A DNA stretch of 64,000 bases, from positions 90,001 to 154,000 of the forward strand of contig JAXCGZ010020839.1 in NCBI GenBank assembly GCA_037179515.1, in the 5' to 3' direction. The position numbers and the translations under genes were made by a program. Numbering within the stretch: the first letter of the stretch is position 1; each line of letters opens with the position of its first letter. Below the pieces are notes generated by a model. It was given only the letters and a program-made list of their open reading frames with translations, was not told the DNA's origin and did not search any database. Shown here piece by piece: positions 33,110 through 44,555 of this stretch. This DNA is from Halocaridina rubra (taxonomy: Eukaryota; Arthropoda; Malacostraca; Decapoda; Atyidae).

Positions 33110-34580
33110 TGTGGGGAGGTTGTTGTTAAGTTTCTGTTTAATTAAGGGGACTCAAAGTACTGAACTTGGTTAAAAGCTCACAAGCAGACAGGACAATTGT
33201 TAATTTTGTAAATTACCCGTACTACCACTACTCGATTAAATACATACATACATATACCTTGGCTGTTTCCCCCTTTAATTGGGGGGTAGCCGACATCAAA
33301 AAAGGAAAACAGTTTGAGGAGAAGTTATTCTCCCCTCTACTCCCCCTCTTCTTTGACGTCTCACAGGAGGTTGGTACAAGGGGGGGGATTCCTAGTCCCC
33401 CAGCCCCGTCCACTTTTAGTCGCCTTTTACGACACGCAGGGAATACGGTGAGGCTATTCTTTGATATTGTGCCCGCCCCACAGAGCACATTTTTCGTTTG
33501 GGCGTGCAGAGCGGACAGACTGCACTGGCACTCCCTCCGTCTGCCTGAGCCTTCCTCAGCGGCAGGCGGGGTTAAATGAAACTCAGAATTCAACTTTCTT
33601 TTAAGTTTGAAAATGCAATGACACATTAAAAAAAATAGAATAATTTTTGGAAAGTTTGAACAAATTTAAAATTTAAATTTATACAATGCTGCCTCGAATC
33701 TTTGAGTTGGTGAGCACGATTTTGATTCCCGGCACCACAGATGGATGACAAGTCTTTGGCCTCAACTTGACGATCACCTCTGTCACACAGGCAGATTAGA
33801 ATAGAGGACACTTATATGTGCCAGATGAATTCCTGTGAAGACACCACGTAAAAAAAGGTTTGAAGTAAGCGGGACTGCTGAGGTGAGGTGTTGCCTCTGG
33901 GATGATTGGACTTCAATTGAGAGTGATCAAGCGTCCCTCTTGGTGATGTCATCATTCGGCCCCCTGTAGGATATATATTTAGAGCAGTAACTGGTCATAT
34001 AATATTCGAGGGCTACTGTAGTGGTGGTCCATGGCAGGCAAGTATGGCAGAGATGCAAGAGAGAGACAGTATTTTCGGTTACCGACGAACACTCTCCAGA
34101 ACGTTCTTTGCGTTGCAGGAGATAGTATTTTAACTATTCAAATAATAGAGGAGTATTGAAATGTATCTAGACAGGCTAATGACATATCAGCAGGGTCACA
34201 CTCATAACAAAATTATCAGCAAGAGCAATTTTTATAATATAAAACTTATCAGCAAGAGCTATTTTATCATAATAAAATTGTGTAAACAATGTATTTACAA
34301 GACAATGTCATCACTAAACGAGAGTAAAGTAGAGAACAGAGAAATAGAAGGGAGATTTTTATATTGGGATCATGCTTTCTACACGTACAAGAATATTAAA
34401 CATGATATATTTGAAATTAGCTATAAGCTGAAATATGAACTGCAAATAATCATAATCTGCAAAATGCAAGGAGTGAGAATTATTTTAGTAAGAAACAAAA
34501 AGACAGTTAAAAGTTACTAAATTAACTAATAAGGCATCTACGACATCCTCTGGTGACTTCGAGCAAAACACTCTGTAACA
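33110..34580 (-). mobile_element. Inverted gypsy-family LTR with internal deletion
   Basis: Minus strand: starts TGTTACAGAGTG at 34580 and ends CCTCCCCACA at 33110. It lacks about 1 kb of the middle present in the 5' LTR (24100-25130 equivalent) and carries the GC-rich insertion at 33239-33572. I find no matching 5-bp duplication on its two sides, so it arrived by rearrangement or the flanks have decayed. Confidence 0.75.
33239..33572 (-). mobile_element. GC-rich short insertion with ATGT tail, probable SINE-type element
   Basis: Interrupts the inverted LTR between two copies of TTAAAT (about 33233-33238 and 33570-33575). The inserted segment is markedly GC-rich against AT-rich surroundings and ends, on the minus strand, in GGTATATGTATGTATGTAT. 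It includes TTTTAGTCGCCTTTTACGAC on the plus strand. No tRNA boxes are obvious. The apparent open frames on both strands here are by-products of the GC content. Confidence 0.55.
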
Positions 34581-34584
34581 CACG

Positions 34585-37460
34585 TAAGGCAGTAGAATTA
34601 AAAGATAGGATTCACAACAGTAAGGCAGATATAGTAGCAATTACAGAGACTAAGTTGAGTGAGGACATAAACAGTGTCACAGCTTTTCCTAAGGGCTTCA
34701 GAATATTAAGGGTTGAAAGATCTGAGAGGACTGGTGGAGGGATAGCACTGCTCATAAGTGAAAGAATTCAAGTTGAAGAAATAAACTTGGCCATAGAAAG
34801 TGAGTTCAAGGAATTTTTTGTTGCTCGCATAAATACTGGGTTAGAGAGCATAATAATAACTGTTGTATATAACCCACCAAGGAACCAGAATAGGCTAGAA
34901 GTTTATGAGAAAAGTCATATAGGTAATATTGAAGTCATAAACTCAATTGTTAACATGGCACGGTAGAGAAAATGTAGGAATTTGATTATGGGAGATTTTA
35001 ATCATAAAGAGATAGATTGGATAAATCTTGACCCACACAGTGGTGAGGACTCATTTGGGGCAAGATTCCTAGATTGCGTACAAGAGAATTTCGTACACCA
35101 ACATGTAATGGAACCAACGAGGGCCAGGGGTGGGGATGAACCATCACTACTTGATTTAGTATTCACAGATAATGTGTTGGATATTGAAAAAATTGAGTAT
35201 GAACCACCAATTGGAAAGTGTGACCACTGTGTGTTGTTGATGGAGTATATCATCGAAGATATTTTGCCTGAGAGTAGAGGCACTGAGGACATGAGGAGGA
35301 ACTATCCGAAAGGTGATTACATCAAAATGAATGAGCTTTTTGCAGTTATTGACTGGAGAACCTTATTTTACAACAAATCTGTACAAGAAATGTATGACAT
35401 CTTTTGTGAGAAAGATGGGAAGAAAGTATATTGCTGCATACCTGTCACCAAAGTAGGTGTAATTCATGCCACAGAGAAATGGTTCGATAATGAGTGTAAA
35501 AGAGCTAAGGAGTGGAAAGACAAATGCTGGAAAAGGTATAGGAGGAGAAAAAACATAAATGCCTGGCAAACATACAAAAGAGCAAGAAATGACTACCTAA
35601 GTAAAAGGAGAGAGGCAAAGAGAGACTATGAGAGGGACATCACCAGGAAGGCTAAAAAAAATCCCAAGCTTTTCCACAGCTTTATCAGAGGAAAGGTGAA
35701 GGTAAAAGAACAGGTTTTAAGGCTAAAGAGAGCGGATGGAAGCATCACTGAGATGGATGAAGAGATCTGCAAAGAACTGACCAAGGAGTCTCAGTCAATA
35801 TTTACAGAAGAAAATACCCCAACCCCTCAGATTGCAGAGATAGAAGCTCAAGGGCTTGTATTAGTGAACATCAACCTTACAGCCACTAAGGTATGCAAAG
35901 CGCTGATGGATTTAGATGTTCATAAAGCTACAGGTCCTGATGACATATCCCCTCATGTACTTAAAATATGCGCAAACTCAATATCAGTGGCACTAATTGT
36001 CATTTAAAAACTCACTGGAGTCAGGGGAGATTCCAAGATGCTGGAATCAAGCAAATGTGATACCTATCTTCAAAAAGGGAAGGAGGGATACGGCTCTAAA
36101 CTATAGACCAGTTTCATTGACCAGCATAGTTTGCAAAGTTATGGAGAAACTACTAAGGAAACATATCTCTCTTCACTTGGAATCCTTCAAATTTTTGTCA
36201 GGGAGGCAACATGGCTTCAGAGAAGGTAGATCAACAGTAACAAACTTATTAGAATTTTATGATGAGGTAAGCCGAATCTTACAGGAAAGGGAAGGCTGGG
36301 CAGATTGCATATTCCTAGACTTCCAGAAAGCGTTTGACACTGTTCCACATGGGAGACTTATTAGGAAGCTGCAAGCAATGGCTACAATAGGTGGAAATGT
36401 CTTGGAATGGATAAAAACTTACTAAGAAGGAAGGGAACAGAGGATTACAGTAAGACACTCAGTGTCTAAATGGAGAGGAGTTAGTAGTGGAGTTCCACAG
36501 GGTTCAGTTTTAGGGCCACTTTTGTTCCTTGTATATATAAATGACCTACCAGAGTCTGTAAATTCATTCATGAATATGTTTGCAGATGATTCAAAGATTA
36601 TGAAGAAAGTAAAAAACGTGAACAATGGTAGAGAACTTCAGGAGGATCTAAATAGTCTGCATGAGTGGTCAGAAAAGTGGCTAATGGAATTCAAAACTTC
36701 AAAATGTAAGGTAATAAGAATGGGTACAAGTGCAAGAAGGCCCAAGATTGACTACTCAGTGGCTGGAGCACAACTTCGAGAGCCAGAAAATGAGAGAGAT
36801 CTAGGAGTAGAAATACTGGCAGATTTGTCTCCAGAAATAATATAAATGGCATAGTAAGGGCAGCATATGCATTCTTATCAAATGTAAGGGTAGCCTTCAG
36901 GCACATGGACAAGGAAATGTTCAGTAATATTTATGTAACCTATGTGTGGCCAAAACTCGAATATGCAGCCCCCTTTTGGAATCCACACTTGAAAAAGCAC
37001 GTAGCTAAGCTTGAAAAAGTTCAAGGACATGCCACAAAACTGGTGCCAGAAATACGCAATCTCGGTTATGATGAGAGGCTGAGGGAATTAGACTTACCAT
37101 CACTCGGAGCTAGAAGATTGAGGGGGGATATGGTGACAGTCCTTAAATTCTTTCATGGTTATGATAGAGTGGATAGGGATCGGTATTTTGATATGGCTGG
37201 CTCTAGAACTAGAGGTCGTAGTTTGAAGCTTCGTAAGAAAGCTTCTTTGCAGGATGTAAGGAAATACTTTTTCAGTGTAAGAGTACTTGATAATTGGAAT
37301 TGGCTAAGCGAGGAGGTAGTTAATGATATCTCAATCCATAGCTTTAAGGACGAGCATGATAAGTTTCACTAAGTATAAAATTGAACCGATGAGGAGACGG
37401 GAAGATACGAGCTTTGGTCTCTTTCCCGTAAACACAAATAGGTAAATACAATTAGGTAAA
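34585..37460 (+). mobile_element. CR1-like LINE copy 12, endonuclease to 3' end
   Basis: Starts in the endonuclease N-terminus (KAVELKDRI) directly after the inverted LTR. Frames: 34585-34966 and 34982-36007 (TAG between them), 35997-36425 (two-base deletion at the junction; TAA at the end), 36462-36845, one-base deletion, then 36905-37372. The RT box is FADDSKIM. The 3' terminal repeats are degenerate (AATAGGTAAATAC). Confidence 0.9.
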
Positions 37461-38562
37461 TTAGGAAGCTGCAAGCAAGGGCTAGAATAGGTGGAAATGT
37501 CTTGAAATGGAAAATTTACTTAGAAGGAAAGGAACAGAGAGTTAGAGTAAGACACTCAGTGTATGAATGGAGAAGAGTTAGTAGTGGAGTTCCACAGGGT
37601 TCAGTTTTAGGGCCACTTTTGTTCCTTGTATATGTAAATGACCTACCAGAGTCTGTAAATTCATTCATAAATATGTTTGAAGATGATACAAAGATTGTGA
37701 AGAAAGTAAGAAATGAGAACAATGGTAGAGAACTTCTGGAGGATCTAAATAGTCTGCATGAGTGATCAGAAATGTGACTAATGGAATTCAATACTTCAAA
37801 ATGTAAGGTAATGAGAATGGTTACAAGTGTAAGAAGGCCCAAGCTTGACTACTCGGTGGCTGGAGCACAACTTCAAGAGACAGAAAATGAGAGAGATCTA
37901 GGAGTAAACATACTGGCAGATTTGTCTCCAGAAATACATATAAATGGCATAGTAAGGGCAGCATATGCATTCTTATCAAATGTAAGGGTAGCCTTCAGGC
38001 ACATGGACAAGGAAACGTTCAGAAATATTTATGTAACCTATGTGAGGCCAAACCTCGAATATGCAGCCCCCTTTTGGAATCCGCACTTGAAAAGGCACGT
38101 AGCTAAGCTTGAAAACGTTCAAAGACATGCCACGAAACTGGTGCCAGAAATACGTAATCTCGGTTATGATGAGAGGCTGAGGGAATTAGACTTACCATCA
38201 CTCGAAGCTAGAAGATTGAGGGGGGATATGGTAACAGTCTTTAAATTCCTTCATGGTTATGATAGAGTGGATAGGGATCGATATTTTGATATGGCTGGCT
38301 CTAGAACTAGAGGTCGTAGTTTGAAGCTTCATAAGAAAACTTCTTTGCAGGATGTAAGGAAATACTTTTTCAGTGTAAGAGTAGTTGATAATTGGAATTG
38401 GCTAAGCGAGGAGGTAGTTAATGCTATCTCAATCCATAGTTTTAAGGACAGGTATGATATCTATCACTAAGTACAAAATGGAACCGATGAGGAGACGGGA
38501 AGATACGAGCTTTGGGCTCTTTCCCGTAAACACAATTAGGTAATAACAATTAGGGAATCACA
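37460..38562 (+). mobile_element. LINE copy 13, 5'-truncated
   Basis: Begins inside RT (TTAGGAAGCTGCAAGC), directly after copy 12's 3' repeat. The RT box is changed to FEDDTKIV. Open pieces lie at 37502-37765 and 37781-38470, separated by a TGA. It ends with two mutated terminal 14-mers. Confidence 0.9.
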
Positions 38563-38632
38563 ATGTAACCGATCAGGAGACGGGAAGATAAGAGCTTTTG
38601 GCTCTTTCCCATAAACACAATTAGGTAATCAC
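38563..38632 (+). mobile_element. LINE 3' stub (about 70 bp)
   Basis: Only the last 70 bases of a LINE (GAGACGGGAAGATAAGAGC to AATTAGGTAATCAC), directly behind copy 13 and followed by CACACACA. It is the shortest truncation product in the window. Confidence 0.85.
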
Positions 38633-38640
38633 ACACACAC

Positions 38641-41600
38641 TGCTCTCTTCTGAGAGAGATGAGATTGCAGCTTGGAATGTTCAGATTAAGAAAAACATAA
38701 AACAGTTTACAAAAGGGTTTCAGGAGATGAATATGGAACGTGATACCATGAAAACTTCCTTTGCTGATGCACTAAAGGGGAATGTGGCAGTAAAAGAGGC
38801 TGTGAAGGTGGTGGCACTGGAAAACAGACAAACAGTTGACAATAAAAAGACAGTAATTAAAAAATGAAATACATTGTGATGGAAAGGGCAAATCCACTGA
38901 TTAAACAGGTACTTGATAAAGAGAAGACAGTGGTTATCTCAGGAATAAGCGTATCCCAGGAGCCAACATGGCAGGAGAGACTTGAAGAAAATAAAGTTAG
39001 GGTTGTAGACCTGATAAGGAAGCTTGGAGTAGTCTGTGGTCCTGAGGATATTGTAAACACTCGCCAACTAGGCAAATATTCGAGGGAGGGAAAGCAGAAA
39101 CAAAAAAAAAAGTAACCTTTCAGAGAGGCAAAACATGTAGAGAAATATTGATGAGGAAAAAATGTCTAAAAGACCTTCAAGAATTCAAAGAAGAGTTCAT
39201 TAGATGATACAGAACACAGGAAGAGATGGGAGAGATCAAAAACTTGTTGCAAGAGGAAAGAAGATTAAATGAGGAAAGAAATGAAGAAGAGAAGAAAAAT
39301 TTTCATATCAGTTCTTCCAAACAAAGGGGAGATAAAGAAGATAATGACAGAAAATCATGGGATAGGGCCTCATTAAGATTGCTATACACAAATGCTAATG
39401 GATTTGCTGGTAAGGCAGTAGAATTAAAAGATAGGATTTACAAGAGTAAGGCAGATATAGTAGCAGTTACAGAGACTAAGTTGAGTGAGGACATAAACAG
39501 GACTTCAGAATATTAAGGGTTGAAAGATCTGAGAGGACTGGTGGAGGGATAGCACTGCTCATAAGTGAAAGAATTCAAGGTTGAAGAAATAAACTTGGCC
39601 ATAGAACGTAAGTTCAAGGAATTTCTTGTTGCTCGCATAAATACTGGGTCTGTGAGCATTATAATAACTGTTGTATATAACCCACCAAGGAACCAACATA
39701 GGCTAAAAGTTTATGAGGAAAGTCATATATGTACTATTGAAGTCATAAACTCAGTTGCTAACATGGCATGGGTAAGGAAATGTAGGATTTTGATTATGGG
39801 AGATTTTAATCATAAAGAGATAGATTGGATAAATCTTGACCCACACAGTGGTGAGGACTCATTCGGGGCAAGATTCCTAGATTGCGTACAAGGGAATTTC
39901 CTACACCAACTTGTAATGGAACCAACGAGGGCCCGGGGTGGGGATGAGCCATCACTACTTGATCTAAAATTCACAGATAATGTGTTGGATATTGGAAAAA
40001 TTGAGTATGAATCACTAATTGGAAAGTGTGACCACTGTGTGATGTTGATGGAGTATATCATTGAGGATATTCTGATTGATAGGAAAGTACAGGCACTGAG
40101 GACATGAGGAGGAACTATCCAAAAAGATATTACATCAAAATGAATGAACTTTTTGCAGTTATTGACTGAAGAACCTTATTTTACAACAAATCTGTACAAG
40201 AAATGTACGACATCTTTTGTGAGAAATATGGGAAGATAGTAGATTGCTGCATACCTGTCACCAATGTAGGTGTAATTCATGCCACAGAGAAATGGTTTGT
40301 TAATGAGTGTAAAAGAGCCAAGGAGTGGAGAGACAAATGCTGGAAAAGGTAGAGGAGGAGAAAAAACATAAATGCCTGACAAACCTACAAAAGAGCAAGA
40401 AATGAGTATCTATGTAAAAGAAGAGAGGCAGAGAGGGACTATGAAAGGGACACCACAAGGAAGGCTGAAGAAAATCCCAAGCTTTTCCACAGCTTTATCA
40501 GAGGAAAGGTGAAGATAAAAGAACAGGTTTTAAGGCTTAAGAGAGCGGATGGAAGCATCACTGAGACAGATAAAGAGATCTGCAAAGAATTGAAAAAGGA
40601 TTTTCAGTCAGTATTTACAGTAGAAAATACCCCACCCCCTCAGATTGTAAAGATAGCAGCTCGTGGGCCGGTATTAGAGAACATCAACCTTTCAGCCACA
40701 GAGGCATGCAAAGCGCTGATGGAGTTAGATGTCCATAAAGCTACAGGTCCTGATGACATATCCCCTCATGTACTTCAAAAATGCAGAAACTCAGTATCAG
40801 TGGCACTAAGTATCATATTTAAAAAGTCACTGGAGTCAGGGGAGATTCCAAGATGATGGAAACAAGCAAACGTGATGCCCATCTTCAAAAAGGGAAGGAG
40901 GGATACGGCTCTAAACTATAGACCAATTTCCTTGACCAGCATAGTTTGCAAAGTTATGGAGAAACTACTAAGGAAACATATCACTGTTCACTTGGAATTC
41001 TTTAACTTTTTGTCAGTGAGACAACATGGTTTCAAAGAAGGTAGATCAACAGTAACAAACTTATTAGAATTTTATGATGAGGTAAGCTGAATCTGACAGG
41101 AAAGAGAGGGTTGGGCAGATTGCCTATTCCTAGACTTCCAGAAAGCATTTGACACTGTCCCACACGGGAGACTTATTAGGAATCTGCAAGCCATGGTTAG
41201 AATAGGTGGAAATGTCTTGGAATGGATAAAAACTTACTTAGAAAGAAGGGAACAGAGGGTTAGAGTAAGACACTCAGTGTCTAAATGGAGAAGAGTTAGT
41301 AGTGGAGTTCCACAGGGTTTAGTTTTAGGGCCAATTTTGTTCCATGTATATGTAAATGACCTACCAGAGTCTGTAAATTCATTCATTAATATGTTTGCAG
41401 ATGATGCAAAGATTGTGAAGAAAGTAAGAAACGAGAACAGCGGTAGAGAACTTCAGGAAGATCTAAATAGTTTCCATGAGTGGGTGCAAGTGCAAGAAGG
41501 CCCATGCTTGACTACTCGATGGCAGCAGTACAACTTCAAGGGACAGAAAATGAAAGAGATCTAGGAGTAAACATACTGGCAGATATGTCTCCGGAAATAC

Positions 41601-42210
41601 ATATAAATGGCATAGTAAGGGAAGCATGTGCTTTCTCATCAAATGTAAGAGTAGCCTTCAGGCACATGGACATGGAAATGTTCAGAAATATATATGTAAC
41701 CTATGTGAGGCCAAAACTCGAATACGCAGCCCCCTTTTGGAATCCGCACTTGAAAATGCACGTAGCTAAGCTTGAAAAAGTTCAAAGACATGCCACGAAA
41801 CTAGTGACAGAAATACATAATCTCAGTTATGATGAGAAGATGGGGGAATTAGACTTACCGTCACTCGAAGCTAGAAGATTGAGGGGGGATATGGTGACAG
41901 TCTTTAAATTCCTTCATGGTTATGATAGAGTGGATAGGGATCGAAATTTTTTTATGGCTGGGTCTAGAACTAGAGGTCATAGTTTGAAGCTTCGTAAGAA
42001 AACATCTTTGAAGGATATAAGGAAGTACTCTTTCAGTGTAAGAGTAGTTGATAATTGGAATTGTCTAAGCGAGGAGGTAGTTAATGCTATCTCAATCCAT
42101 AGTTTTAAGGACCGGTATGATAAGTATCACTAAGTAGAAAATGGAACCGATGAGGAGACGGGAAGATACGAGCTTTGGGCTCTTTCCCGTAAGCACAGTT
42201 AGGTAATCAC
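38641..42210 (+). mobile_element. LINE copy 15, nearly full length, with part of ORF1-like region
   Basis: Starts in the coiled-coil region (CTCTCTTCTGAGAGAG, matching 49038) and runs to the 3' end. It includes the domain with KTVVISGISVSQEPTWQERL and RKLGVVCGPEDI (38864-39112), the endonuclease (from 39226), RT and the C-terminal region (41480-42133). It has many stops and frameshifts, and a roughly 55-bp deletion at about 41480 between RT and C-terminal region that copy 16 shares. A CA repeat follows. Confidence 0.9.
39226..39516 (+). pseudogene. LINE ORF1-like/endonuclease junction in one frame
   Basis: A single open frame runs from the end of the ORF1-like region (QEERRLNEERNEEEKKNF) straight into the endonuclease N-terminus (LRLLYTNANGFAGK, KADIVAVTETKLSED). 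This suggests that the ancestral element had one long ORF rather than two. The frame is broken by an internal deletion just after EDIN. Confidence 0.65.
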
Positions 42211-42222
42211 ACACACACACAC
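42211..42222. repeat. (CA)n at LINE boundary
   Basis: Short CA tract joining the 3' end of copy 15 to the truncated 5' end of copy 16. Confidence 0.85.
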
Positions 42223-43592
42223 TTTAAAAAGTCACTGGAGTCAGGGGAGATTCCAAGATGCTGGAAACAAGCAAGCGTAATACCTATCTTCAAAAAGGGA
42301 AGGTGGGATACGGCTCTAAACTATAGACTAGTTTCCTTGACTAGCATAGTATGCAAAGTTATGGAGAAACTACTAAGGAAACATATTACTGTTCACTTGG
42401 AATTCTTCAACTTTCTGTCAGTGAGACAACATGGCTTCAAAGAAGGTAGATCAACAGTAACAAACTTATTAGAATTTTATGATGAGGTAAGCTGAATCTG
42501 ACAGGAAAGAGAGGGTTGGGCAGATTGCATATTCCTAGACTTCCAGAAAGCATTTGACACTGTCCCAATCGGGAGACTTATTAGGAAGCTGCAAGTCATG
42601 GCTAGAATAGGTGGAAATATTTTGGAATGGATAAAAACTTACTTAGAAAGAACGGAACAGAGGGTTAGAATAAGACACTCAGTGTCTGAATGGAGAAGAG
42701 TTAGTAGTGGAGTTCCACAGGGTTTAGTTTTAGGGCCACTTTTATTCCATGTATATGTAAATGACCTACCAGAGTCTGTAAATTCATTCATTAATATGTT
42801 TGCAGATGATGCGAGAACAGCGGTAGAGAACTTCAGGAAGATCTAAATAGTCTCCATGAGTGGGTGCAAGTGCAAGAGGGCCCAAGCTTGACTAGACTAC
42901 TCGGTGGCAGGAGTACAACTTCAAGAGACAGAAAATGAGAGAGATCTAGGAGTAAACATACTGGCAGATATGTCTCCGGAAATGCATATAAATGGCATAG
43001 TAAGGGAAGCATATGCTTTCTTATCAAATGTAAGGGTACTTCAGGCACATGGACAAGGAAATGTTCAGAAATATATATGTAACCTATGTGAGGCCAAACC
43101 TTGAATATGCAGCCCCCTTTTGGAATCCGCACTTGCAAAAGCACGTAGCTAAGCTTGAAAAAGTTCAAAGACATGCCACGAAACTGGTGAAAGAAATACA
43201 TAATCTCAGTTATGATGAGAGGCTGAGGGAATTAGACTTACCATCACTCGAAGCTAGAAGATTGGGGGGGAAATGGTGACAGTCTTTAAATTCCTTCATG
43301 TTTATGATAGAGTGGATAGGGATTGGTAATTTCATATGGCTGGGTCTAGACCTAGAGGTCATAGTTTGAAGCTTCATAAGAAAACTTCTTTGAAGGATGT
43401 AAGGAAGTACTTTTTCAATGTAAGAGTAGTTGATATTTGGAATTCGCTAAGCGAGGAAGTAGTTAATGCTATTTCAATCCATAGTTTTAAGGACCGGTAT
43501 GATAAGTATCACTAAGTAGAAAATGGAACCGATGAGGAGACGGGAAGATACGAACTTTGGGCTCTTTCCCGTAAGCACAGTTAGGTAATCAC
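42223..43592 (+). mobile_element. LINE copy 16, 5'-truncated
   Basis: Begins early in RT (TTTAAAAAGTCACTGG). It shares with copy 15 the TGA in the RT N-terminus (GTAAGCTGAATCTGACAGG) and the deletion after the RT palm (here about 42805-42880). Open pieces: 42598-42846, 42904-43104 and 43049-43279. Confidence 0.9.
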
Positions 43593-43632
43593 ACACACAC
43601 ACACACACACACCACACACACACACACACACT
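43592..43632. repeat. (CA)n microsatellite
   Basis: About 40 bases of CA with one interruption (ACCAC). It separates copies 16 and 17. Confidence 0.95.
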
Positions 43633-44554
43633 GACCTACCAGAGACTGTAAATTCATTCATGAATATGTTTGCAGATGATGCAAAGATTGTGAAGAAAGT
43701 AAAAAACGAGAACAATGGTAGAGAACTTCAGGAGGATCTAAATAATCTGCATGAGTGGTCAGAAAAGTGGCTAATGAAATTCAATACTTCAAAATGTAAG
43801 GTAATGAGAATGGGTACAAGTGCAAGAAGGCCCAAGCTTGACTACTCGGTGGCTGGAGTACAACTTCAAGAGACAGAAAATGAGAGAGATCTAGGAGTAA
43901 ACATACTGGCAGATTTGTCTCCAGAAATACATATAAATGGCATAGTAAGGGCAGCATATGCATTCTTATCAAATGTAAGGGTAGCCTTCAGGCACATGGA
44001 CAAGGAAATGTTCAGAAATATTTATGTAACCTATGTGAGGCCAAAACTCGAATATGCAGCCCCCTTTTGGAATCTGCACTTGAAAAAGCACATAGCTAAG
44101 CTTGAAAAAGTTCAAAGACATGCCACGAAACTGGTGCCAGAAATACGCAATCTCAGTTATGATGAGAGGCTGAGGGAATTAGAGTTACCATCACTCGAAG
44201 CTAGAAGAGTGAGGGGGGATATGGTGACAGTCTTTAAATTCCTTCATGGTTATGATAGAGTGGATAGGGATCGATATTTTGATATGGCTGGCTCTAGAAC
44301 TAGAGGTCATGGTTTGAAGCTTCGTAAGAAAACTTCTTTGCAGGATGTAAGGAAATACTTTTTCAGTGTAAGAGTAGTTGATAATTGGAATTGGCTAAGC
44401 GAGGAGGTAGTTAATGCTATCTCAATCCATAGTTTTAAGGACAGGTATGATAAGTATCACTAAGTCTAAAATGGAACCGATCAGGAGACGGGAAGATACG
44501 AGCTTTGGGCTCTTTCCCGTAAACACAATTAGGTAATCACAATAAGGTAATCAC
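43633..44554 (+). mobile_element. LINE copy 17, 5'-truncated
   Basis: Begins just before the RT catalytic box and is open from 43660 (FADDAKIV) to the natural stop at 44461-44463. It therefore has an undamaged C-terminal half and looks young. It ends with two terminal 14-mers, the second AATAAGGTAATCAC. Confidence 0.9.
43660..44463 (+). CDS. LINE C-terminal region, open fragment (267 codons)
   Basis: Runs from NMFADDAKIV through [71 protein letters not shown] to FKDRYDKYH. This post-RT region is typical of CR1 and related LINEs; its role is unknown. It lacks most of RT and so is not an autonomous gene. Confidence 0.7.
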   Translation: MNMFADDAKIVKKVKNENNGRELQEDLNNLHEWSEKWLMKFNTSKCKVMRMGTSARRPKLDYSVAGVQLQETENERDLGVNILADLSPEIHINGIVRAAYAFLSNVRVAFRHMDKEMFRNIYVTYVRPKLEYAAPFWNLHLKKHIAKLEKVQRHATKLVPEIRNLSYDERLRELELPSLEARRVRGDMVTVFKFLHGYDRVDRDRYFDMAGSRTRGHGLKLRKKTSLQDVRKYFFSVRVVDNWNWLSEEVVNAISIHSFKDRYDKYH

Positions 44555-44555
44555 A

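Noticed and set aside
33166..33626. Opposing open frames of more than 130 codons
   Set aside because: They lie across LTR sequence and the GC-rich insertion, and on both strands. The high GC content lowers stop frequency; no domain is visible.
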